DNA of 5,819 nucleotides, taken from assembly GCA_038237665.1 (NCBI GenBank), contig JBBRYK010000121.1, positions 1 through 5,819 of the forward strand, in the 5' to 3' direction. Positions 1 to 5,080 of this stretch are shown here, piece after piece; the first letter of the stretch is position 1; every line of letters starts with the position of its first letter. This DNA is from JBBRYK01 sp038237665. GTDB taxonomy: Bacteria; Actinomycetota; Thermoleophilia; Gaiellales; Gaiellaceae. A model generated the notes under the pieces. The model saw only the letters and a list, made by a program, of their open reading frames with translations, ran no database searches and was not told the origin of the DNA. The translations under genes and the position numbers were made by a program.

Positions 1-707
1 ACGTGCTCGTCGATCTGGGCGCGCTCTCCGAGCTGCGCACGATCGGCTTCTCGGCCGACGGGATGCTCGAGATCGGCTCCATGGTCACGTACTCGCAGCT
101 CATGGGCTCATCCGAGATCGAGGTCGCGCGGCCGATCCTCGCCGAGGTGGCGGCGACGATCGGCGACGTCCAGGTCCGCAACCGCGGCACCGTCGGCGGC
201 AACGTCTGCGTCAGCGATCCGACGAACCATCTGCCGCCGCTCCTCGCGGTCCTCGACGCGACGTTCACGATTCGCGGCGCGAACGCAGAGCGGACCGTCT
301 CGGCCGACCAGTTCTTCCTCGGCGTGTACTTGACCGCTGTCGGCGAGGGCGAGCTCTTGACGAGAGTGAACGTCCCGCCGGCGAGCGGAGTCGGCGACGG
401 CTTTGCCGGCCTCACGATCGGCAAGCAGGGCACGTACGTCGTGAACGCGGCCGCGAGCGTCTCGGGCGATGGCGCCCGGATCGCGATCGGCTGCGTCTCG
501 TCCGTACCCGTCCGTGCCACGGCGATGGAGGAGCGCCTGGCCGGGGGCGACTTCTCGGCCGAGGCGGTTCGCGCCGCCGTGGAGGGGCTCGGCGCGTCGC
601 TCGATCCGCCGGGCGACGTCCACGGCTCGGCCGACTTCCGACGGCACCTCGCCGAGGTCTCCGCCACGCGTGCGGTTCTTCAGGCCGCCGCGCGGAGGGC
701 GTCGTAG
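1..707 (+). CDS. FAD-binding (medium) subunit of a xanthine dehydrogenase/CO dehydrogenase-family molybdenum hydroxylase, 5' partial
   Basis: This subunit binds FAD and passes electrons from the Fe-S subunit to the final acceptor in a three-subunit cytoplasmic molybdenum hydroxylase. The reading frame is open from the window edge to TAG at 705-707. The GTG at 3-5 is probably an internal valine, because VLVDLG at the edge matches a stretch roughly 55-60 residues into family members; the first FAD motif (AGGxS type) therefore lies outside the window. Visible are the second FAD motif as RGTVGGN (TVGG encoded at 189-200, usually TIGG), followed by SDPTNHLPP, then a C-terminal CO_deh_flav_C-like domain (from about LTRVNVPP, through GKQGTYVVNAAAS to the end). 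About 234 residues are present of roughly 290 expected. The adjacent genes for the Fe-S and Mo subunits confirm the role. The DPTNH stretch replaces the more usual DPASD or similar. The substrate of the complex cannot be read from this subunit. Confidence 0.93.
   Translation, partial: VLVDLGALSELRTIGFSADGMLEIGSMVTYSQLMGSSEIEVARPILAEVAATIGDVQVRNRGTVGGNVCVSDPTNHLPPLLAVLDATFTIRGANAERTVSADQFFLGVYLTAVGEGELLTRVNVPPASGVGDGFAGLTIGKQGTYVVNAAASVSGDGARIAIGCVSSVPVRATAMEERLAGGDFSAEAVRAAVEGLGASLDPPGDVHGSADFRRHLAEVSATRAVLQAAARRAS
694..699 (+). promoter_or_regulatory. Shine-Dalgarno for the Fe-S subunit
   Basis: GGAGGG lies eight bases before the GTG at 708, inside the last codons of the FAD subunit gene. 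It supports GTG 708 as the start even though that codon directly abuts the preceding TAG. Confidence 0.7.
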
Positions 708-1181
708 GTGCCGGGGCCGGTGACGAGCCAGGTCGTCGCGCTCGAGATCAACGGCGAGCAGGTCGAGCTCGAGGTGCCGACGCGCCGCCTCCTCGTCCAC
801 TTCATCCGTGACGATCTCGGACTGACCGGAACGCACGTCGGCTGCGACACCGGGAATTGCGGCGCCTGCACGATCCACGTGAACGGCGAGCCGGTGAAGA
901 GCTGCATGATGCTGGCGGTGCAGGCCCACGGGTCGAAGATCGCGACCGTCGAGGGGCTCGCGCCCGACGGCGAGCTGACCACGCTGCAGCGCGCATTCAA
1001 CGAGCACCACGCGCTTCAGTGCGGGTACTGCACGCCCGGGATGCTCATGAGCGCGGCGGCGCTGCTCGAGCGCAACCCGAGCCCGTCGGAGGAGGAAGTC
1101 CGCGTCGCCATCCAGGGAAACATCTGCCGCTGCACGGGGTACGTGAACATCGTCGAAGCGATCAAAGAGGCGGCGCGATGA
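708..1181 (+). CDS. [2Fe-2S] (small) subunit of the molybdenum hydroxylase
   Basis: This is the electron-transfer subunit with two [2Fe-2S] clusters, linking the Mo centre of the large subunit to FAD in the medium subunit. The 157 residues are the usual full length. The N-terminal plant-ferredoxin-like domain has C46, C51, C54 and C66 in the pattern GCDTGNCGAC...C. The C-terminal helical domain (Fer2_2) has C105 and C108 in CGYCTPGM, then C140 and C142 in ICRCTGYVNI. All eight cluster ligands are therefore present. The start is GTG at 708, directly after the upstream TAG, with GGAGGG eight bases ahead. The stop TGA (1179-1181) overlaps the ATG of the large subunit, which suggests translational coupling. 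It corresponds to CoxS of CO dehydrogenase in family terms; I give no symbol because the substrate is unknown. Confidence 0.96.
   Translation: MPGPVTSQVVALEINGEQVELEVPTRRLLVHFIRDDLGLTGTHVGCDTGNCGACTIHVNGEPVKSCMMLAVQAHGSKIATVEGLAPDGELTTLQRAFNEHHALQCGYCTPGMLMSAAALLERNPSPSEEEVRVAIQGNICRCTGYVNIVEAIKEAAR
1166..1170 (+). promoter_or_regulatory. Shine-Dalgarno for the large subunit
   Basis: AGAGG lies seven bases before the ATG at 1178. It decides in favour of this start over the long in-frame extension that stays open back to 857, which would only overlap the Fe-S gene. Confidence 0.6.
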
Positions 1182-3655
1182 GCGAGACCACCACCGCACC
1201 GGTAACCACCCCGGTCGTCGTTCCCGGCAAGACCTGGGTCGGCGACAGCATCCCGCGCAAGGAGGATAAGCGCCTCGTCCAGGGCCAGGGCGTCTTCTTC
1301 GACGACGTCCGCCGGCACGGAATGGGCTATGTCCACTTCGTCCGCTCCCCCTATGCGCATGCGGCGATCACCCGGATCGACGTCTCGAAGGCGGCCGCGC
1401 TCGAGGGTGTCTACGGGACGCTCATCGGCGAGGAGGTCGCGGCGCTCACCGACCCGTTCTTCGAGCTCTCCGTGCCGCCCGGCGCGCACATCAAGGACTA
1501 CGCCCTGGCCGTCGGCAAGGTGCGCTTCCAGGGCGAGCCGGTCGCCGCCGTCGTCGCCACCACGCGCGAGCTGGCGCGGGACGCGGCCGACCTCGTCGAG
1601 GTCGACTACGAGCCGCTGACGGCGATCGTCGACGGCGAGCAGGCCCTCACCGAAGACGCAGCGATCCTGCACGAGGAGGCCGGCTCGAACGTGGTCTGGG
1701 AGGGCCAGTTCGACTGGGGCGACTTCGACAGTGCGCTGGCCGAGGCCGACAAGGTGATCAAGATCGAACGCCTCCACTTCCACCGCTTCTCATCGACCCC
1801 GCTCGAGTGCTCGGGCTGCGTCGTCGAGTACGACAAGGGCACCGCCCAGTGGACGATCGTCTGCAACCACCAGATGCCGGGTGTGGGCGCGATCTGGATG
1901 GGGCCGGCTCTGCGCTGCGGGATCGACAAGCTCCGCTTCGTCACCCAGGACATCGGCGGCGGCTTCGGCAACAAGATCTGCCTCCACCCCTACTACGTCG
2001 CCTGCTGTCTCCTGGCCAGGAAGCTGAACCGGCCCGTGCAGTGGACCGAATGGCGCTCCGACCAGCACATGGCGAACGCGCACGGCAACGAGCGCACGTT
2101 CCTGGACGTGGTCGTCCCGGTGAAGGCCGACGGGACGATGCTCGGCTTCTCGGTCAAGGCGATCGACGACTGCGGCGCCTTCCCGCGCTACGAGCCGCTC
2201 GGGGCGATCATCTGGGCCCAGGTGACGCCCGGCTGCTATCGCTGGGAGAACATCAAGGTCGACTTCACGCAGGTGGTGACGAACAAGTCGCCGGTGTCGC
2301 CGAACCGCGGCTATTCGCGGATGCAGCACCTCTGGCTGACCGAGCGGATCGTCGACATCGTCGCCTCCGAGCTCGACCTCGATCCGGTCGAGGTGCGCAA
2401 GAAGAACTACATCCGCACCGAGGAGATGCCGTACACGACGCCCAACGGCTGCGTCTACGACTCCGGCGACTACGCGCGCTGCCTCGACCAGGCGCTGTCG
2501 CTCGTCGACTACTCGGGAGTCGAGGCACGCCGCGCCGAGGCCGAGTCGCGCGGGAAGCTGCTCGGCCTCGGGATCGGCTCGACCCTCGACTCGGGCACGA
2601 ACAACTTCGGCCAGTCGCAGTTGATCAATCCCGACCTGCAGTTCTCCGGCAACAACGAGGTGGCCACGGTCAAGCTGGACATCTTCGGCGAGCTGGTCGT
2701 CACGCTCGGCACCGTCCCACAGGGCCAGGGCCACGAGACGACGACGGCCCAGCTCGTGGCCGACCTGCTCGGAGTGACGCCCGACGACGTCTACGTGCGA
2801 CCCGGTCACGACTCGTTCTGGAACTCCCACGCCGGCTTCTCGGGCACGTACGCGAGCCAGTTCGCGGTCACCGGTCTCGGCGCCGTCAAGGGCGCGACCG
2901 AGATGCTCGCCTCGCAGATCAAGCGGCTCGCCGCCGTCATCCTCGGCGCAGGCGACCCCGAGGCGATCGAGCTCGCCGAGGGCCACGCGCGCCTCCGGGA
3001 CAACCCCGAGGTCGCCCTGCCCTTCATGGCCTGCGGCGCGATCATCAACGCGAACAACGCCGGGCTGCCGGCCGAGCTCGACGACGTCACGCTCAACTGC
3101 CGCTACGTCTTCCGGCCGCACTTCGACGTGCCCGACAAGGAGAAGAAGTACGGCAACCTGACGCTCACCTACGCGACCCAGATCCACGCCTGCGTCGTCG
3201 AGATCGACAGGGAGACGGGCGTGGTCGAGATCGTCGACTACGCGGCCGTGGACGACTGCGGCAACCGCATCCACCCGCAGATCGTCGAGGGGCAGGTCCA
3301 CGGCGCCACCGCCCAGGCGCTCGGCGCCGCCCTCCACGAGGCGTTCGTCTACGACGAGGACGGGAACCTGCTGACGCCCAACTTCTACGACTACCACGTG
3401 CCCCACGCGCTCGACATGCCGCCGCTCAAGACGGGCTACATCGAGTCGGCCTCGCCGTTCACGTCGCTCGGCACGAAAGGGATGGGCGAAGGCGGCGGCG
3501 CCGGCATCCATGCCGTCTGCGCAGCGATCCAGAACGCTCTGCGGCCGGTCGGCAAGCCCGTCGTCTCCGGCAGCTGGAACCCGTACCACCGCGTCTGGGA
3601 GCTGATGCGCGACCCGGAGGAGAGCCGGAAGCTGGTCTCGGTGACCGACCTGTGA
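1178..3655 (+). CDS. Molybdopterin-binding (large) catalytic subunit, xanthine dehydrogenase/CO dehydrogenase family, unknown substrate
   Basis: This is the catalytic subunit that carries the molybdopterin cofactor and hydroxylates (or oxidises) the substrate with water-derived oxygen. The 825 residues are full length. The N-terminal part (GDSIPRKEDKRLVQGQG from about residue 23) is the alpha/beta-hammerhead domain; the rest is the two-part Mo-cofactor-binding domain. Seen motifs are GGGFGNK at 260-266, the active-site loop NRGYSRMQH at 376-384, GQGHE at 516-520 (preceded by Q515), and KGMGEGGGAG with E771 as the conserved catalytic glutamate. The loop is not AYRCSFR (form I CO dehydrogenase, with the Cu-binding Cys) nor AYRGAGR (form II), so CO oxidation is unlikely. 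Annotation pipelines would probably still call it a CO dehydrogenase large subunit. Start is ATG 1178, overlapping the upstream stop as ATGA; the stop TGA (3653-3655) overlaps the next GTG. Codon use matches the neighbours. Confidence 0.95.
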   Translation: MSETTTAPVTTPVVVPGKTWVGDSIPRKEDKRLVQGQGVFFDDVRRHGMGYVHFVRSPYAHAAITRIDVSKAAALEGVYGTLIGEEVAALTDPFFELSVPPGAHIKDYALAVGKVRFQGEPVAAVVATTRELARDAADLVEVDYEPLTAIVDGEQALTEDAAILHEEAGSNVVWEGQFDWGDFDSALAEADKVIKIERLHFHRFSSTPLECSGCVVEYDKGTAQWTIVCNHQMPGVGAIWMGPALRCGIDKLRFVTQDIGGGFGNKICLHPYYVACCLLARKLNRPVQWTEWRSDQHMANAHGNERTFLDVVVPVKADGTMLGFSVKAIDDCGAFPRYEPLGAIIWAQVTPGCYRWENIKVDFTQVVTNKSPVSPNRGYSRMQHLWLTERIVDIVASELDLDPVEVRKKNYIRTEEMPYTTPNGCVYDSGDYARCLDQALSLVDYSGVEARRAEAESRGKLLGLGIGSTLDSGTNNFGQSQLINPDLQFSGNNEVATVKLDIFGELVVTLGTVPQGQGHETTTAQLVADLLGVTPDDVYVRPGHDSFWNSHAGFSGTYASQFAVTGLGAVKGATEMLASQIKRLAAVILGAGDPEAIELAEGHARLRDNPEVALPFMACGAIINANNAGLPAELDDVTLNCRYVFRPHFDVPDKEKKYGNLTLTYATQIHACVVEIDRETGVVEIVDYAAVDDCGNRIHPQIVEGQVHGATAQALGAALHEAFVYDEDGNLLTPNFYDYHVPHALDMPPLKTGYIESASPFTSLGTKGMGEGGGAGIHAVCAAIQNALRPVGKPVVSGSWNPYHRVWELMRDPEESRKLVSVTDL

Positions 3656-4197
3656 AGGTCGAGGGCGTCAAGGAGTTCGCGGTCGGTCGCGGCACGGTCT
3701 GGGAGGTGCTGAACGACCCGGCCCGGATGGCGAAGACCATGCCCGGCGTCCAGAGCTTCGAGATCCAGGACGACCGCCACTGGACGGCGAAGGTGAAGAT
3801 CCCGCTCGGCCTCGGCGGCCTCGCGATGACGATCAACTTCGAGAAGATCGAGGAGCGCGCCCCCGACTACGCCAAGCTCTCGGCCAAGGGCAACGGGGTC
3901 GGCGCGCTGATGCAGATGACCACCCAGTTCTCACTCGACGAGGGCAGCGGCGGCGGGACGTCGATGCGCTGGGAGGCTGACGTCCGGATCGCCGGGCCGG
4001 TCGGCTCGATGGGGCAGCGGGTGCTGCAGCCGATCGTCAACCAGCAGGTCAAGCAGGTGCTGATAGCGCTCGAGGTGCAGGTGAACGAGGCCGCCGGCGG
4101 AGCCCCAGCCGGCGCCGAGGCGGGTATCCACCCCGTTTCACCCGAGGCGTACACGCCTGCGCCCGAGGGCCCGACGCACTCGACCGAAGACTCCTAG
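3652..4197 (+). CDS. CoxG-like SRPBCC-family protein (CO dehydrogenase subunit G family)
   Basis: This is a 181-residue protein of the CoxG/START-like (SRPBCC) fold, a helix-grip domain with a hydrophobic cavity. Members accompany molybdenum hydroxylase operons; in Oligotropha, CoxG is linked to membrane attachment of CO dehydrogenase. The N-terminus MKVEGVKEFAVGRGTVWEVL followed by MPGVQSFE is the typical family start and supports GTG 3652. That GTG overlaps the large-subunit TGA in a GTGA junction and has no clear Shine-Dalgarno of its own, so it probably relies on coupling. The domain covers roughly residues 1-144, including IAGPVGSMGQR and the C-terminal helix with NQQVKQVL. The remaining ~37 residues are Ala/Gly/Pro/Glu-rich, look disordered, and contain no hydrophobic membrane anchor. 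The role here (membrane docking or cofactor/partner handling) is inferred from family and operon position. Confidence 0.9.
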   Translation: MKVEGVKEFAVGRGTVWEVLNDPARMAKTMPGVQSFEIQDDRHWTAKVKIPLGLGGLAMTINFEKIEERAPDYAKLSAKGNGVGALMQMTTQFSLDEGSGGGTSMRWEADVRIAGPVGSMGQRVLQPIVNQQVKQVLIALEVQVNEAAGGAPAGAEAGIHPVSPEAYTPAPEGPTHSTEDS

Positions 4198-4202
4198 GCA
4201 TC

Positions 4203-4937
4203 GTGGCCGGGGACGCACGCCGCGCGCTGCTCGAGCGCCTGATCGACCACGCACCCATGTTCCCGCCGGCCTCGTTGCCGCCCGAGGAGGCCGAGGCGGA
4301 GGACCGGCGGTTCCGGAACGGCCCGTTCGGCTGGCTCGTCAACCGCTTCGTCGTCCCGGCCTCGAAGCTCGGCGACGTCGGGAACGTCAGCGCCCCACTC
4401 TCCGTCGTGCTCGACGAGGCGCCGGCGTCGTGGCCGGCCGAAGCGCAGGTCGAGGCCGTGGAAGCAAGTGACACTGTGTTACTAAGTCCGTTCCGCGCGG
4501 AGGTCGAGCGGTTCCTCGAAGTTGGCGCGAACGCTGACCTGGAGCCGCTTCGCGCGGCGGGATGGCACGCGAAGATTCGCTGTGGCGGCGCCTCGGTGCC
4601 GTCCATTCAGGAGTTGGCGGGATTCGTCAGTCGCTGCCGGGAGCTCTCGTTGCCTTTCAAGGCAACCGCCGGGTTGCACCATCCGCTGCGAACCGACGGA
4701 CAGCACGGCTTCCTGAACCTCGCGGCAGCGGCCGTCTTCGGCGACGAGGAGGAGGCGCTGGCCGACGATGACCCCGCGGCGTTCGCGCTCGACGACGACG
4801 TCTTCCACTGGCGCGGCAGGTCGGCGGGCGCCGAGGAGGTCGCGCGCGTACGGCGCGAGCTCTTCGTCGCCTTCGGGAGCTGCAGCGCCCAGGAGCCCGC
4901 CGACGAGCTGATCGCCCTCGGCTTCCTCGCAGGGTAA
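4203..4937 (+). CDS. Conserved-looking protein of unknown function, possible barrel-type enzyme
   Basis: I do not recognise an established family name. The 244 residues include no signal peptide or membrane segment, so the protein is probably cytoplasmic. The N-terminal part has LIDHAPMFPPASLP. Further on are KIRCGG (K124-G129), PFKATAGLHHP (P151-P161, with K153, H159, H160) and HGFLNL (168-173). The spacing of predicted strand-helix units around these motifs (WHAKIRCGG, helix, LPFKATAGLHH) resembles a TIM-barrel enzyme with strand-end active residues, but this is inference. The GTG 4203 start lies five bases after the CoxG-like stop without a good Shine-Dalgarno; ATG 4257 is an alternative but would remove LIDHAP. 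Stop is TAA 4935-4937. It may be the last gene of the Mo-hydroxylase operon, or belong with the fumarylacetoacetase gene downstream. Codon use is less GC-strict than its neighbours, with TTA, CTA and AGT together near residues 93-95. Confidence 0.8.
   Translation: MAGDARRALLERLIDHAPMFPPASLPPEEAEAEDRRFRNGPFGWLVNRFVVPASKLGDVGNVSAPLSVVLDEAPASWPAEAQVEAVEASDTVLLSPFRAEVERFLEVGANADLEPLRAAGWHAKIRCGGASVPSIQELAGFVSRCRELSLPFKATAGLHHPLRTDGQHGFLNLAAAAVFGDEEEALADDDPAAFALDDDVFHWRGRSAGAEEVARVRRELFVAFGSCSAQEPADELIALGFLAG
4467..4483. repeat. 17-bp near-perfect palindrome inside the unknown gene
   Basis: AGTGACAC-T-GTGTTACT has eight-base arms around a central T with a single mismatch (G4470 against T4480). 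It encodes part of SDTVLLS and coincides with the rare codons ACT, TTA and CTA. The form is that of a dimeric-repressor operator, but no binding protein can be named. Confidence 0.55.
4649..4677. repeat. Two overlapping, mutually exclusive inverted repeats in coding sequence
   Basis: GTTGCCTT (4649-4656) is perfectly complementary to AAGGCAAC (4659-4666) across a two-base centre. GCAACC (4662-4667) can instead pair with GGTTGC (4672-4677) across a four-base loop. The shared middle arm means only one hairpin can form at a time. The region encodes LPFKATAGL, the most motif-like part of the unknown protein. Confidence 0.5.
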
Positions 4938-4944
4938 GTCCCGA

Positions 4945-4968
4945 TGCCTGGCACCGTGCCTGACACCG
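4945..4968. repeat. Repeat tract 1: two 12-bp palindromic units
   Basis: TGCCTGGCACCG is followed directly by TGCCTGACACCG. The core GTGCC-T-GGCAC is a palindrome with a single central base; in the variant unit one arm carries A instead of G. The tract begins seven bases after the TAA of the unknown gene. The same units recur at 5033-5080. Confidence 0.9.
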
Positions 4969-4978
4969 AAGAGCTATC

Positions 4979-5000
4979 AAACGGCCAAATCAAGCCGTTT
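4979..5000 (+). promoter_or_regulatory. AT-rich leader hairpin upstream of fumarylacetoacetase, function unclear
   Basis: AAACGGC (4979-4985) pairs perfectly with GCCGTTT (4994-5000) across an eight-base loop. It is in a stretch (4969-5012) with only 20 G/C of 44 bases, far below the surroundings. No U-run follows, so it is a poor intrinsic terminator. It may be a leader RNA structure or part of a repeat-bounded element. CCGTT (4995-4999) can alternatively pair with AACGG (5010-5014), which overlaps the GGAGG. Confidence 0.4.
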
Positions 5001-5012
5001 ACCGCTTTCAAC

Positions 5013-5017
5013 GGAGG
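5013..5017 (+). promoter_or_regulatory. Shine-Dalgarno-like GGAGG separated from its start by the repeat tract
   Basis: GGAGG is a good ribosome-binding sequence, but no ATG/GTG/TTG in the fumarylacetoacetase frame lies at normal spacing. A CTG at 5032 is 14 bases away, and the first GTG in frame (5044) is 26 bases away. It may be the original ribosome-binding site, displaced by repeat growth. Confidence 0.35.
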
Positions 5018-5032
5018 CGGCGGAGCGCCCGC

Positions 5033-5080
5033 TGCCTGGCACCGTGCCTGGCACCGTGCCTGACACCGTGCCTGGCACCG
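5033..5080. repeat. Repeat tract 2: four 12-bp palindromic units overlapping the fumarylacetoacetase start
   Basis: These are four exact-length tandem units: TGCCTGGCACCG, TGCCTGGCACCG, TGCCTGACACCG, TGCCTGGCACCG. The unit length is a multiple of three, so in the fumarylacetoacetase frame each reads V-P-G-T or V-P-D-T, and a GTG recurs at 5044, 5056 and 5068. Unit gain or loss would keep the frame. The same units at 4945-4968 suggest a mobile or amplified small palindromic repeat family. Confidence 0.92.

Noticed and set aside
857..1177. N-terminal extension of the large subunit back to 857
   Set aside because: It overlaps the Fe-S gene in another frame and is Arg/Ala-rich without family similarity. 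ATG 1178 has a Shine-Dalgarno and gives the normal length.
108..1199. Long minus-strand open frame of 363 codons
   Set aside because: It lies opposite two clear genes with complete family motifs. Its translation is Arg/Asp/Val-rich low-complexity sequence typical of the antisense of GC-rich coding DNA.
1790..3589. Minus-strand open frame of 599 codons opposite the large subunit
   Set aside because: It shows no recognisable domain and a composition biased to R/D/V/G. The plus strand has unmistakable Mo-hydroxylase motifs throughout; this is a codon-bias shadow.
1807..3651. Upstream in-frame extension of the CoxG-like gene
   Set aside because: It is an out-of-frame read of the large-subunit gene; the family N-terminus begins exactly at GTG 3652.
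1178..3655. Calling the operon an authentic form I CO dehydrogenase (coxMSL)
   Set aside because: The Cys-containing AYRCSFR loop required for the Mo-Cu site is absent.
4960..4992. Sigma-70-type promoter using CTGACA (4960-4965) as -35
   Set aside because: TATCAA (4975-4980) is too close and AAATCA (4987-4992) too far for normal spacing, and CTGACA is simply part of the repeat. A promoter may exist here, but I cannot place it.
4979..5008. Intrinsic terminator after the unknown gene
   Set aside because: The seven-pair stem is followed by ACCGCTTTC rather than a U-run.
4945..5080. CRISPR array
   Set aside because: Units are 12 bp and directly tandem, with no regular unique spacers and no cas genes.
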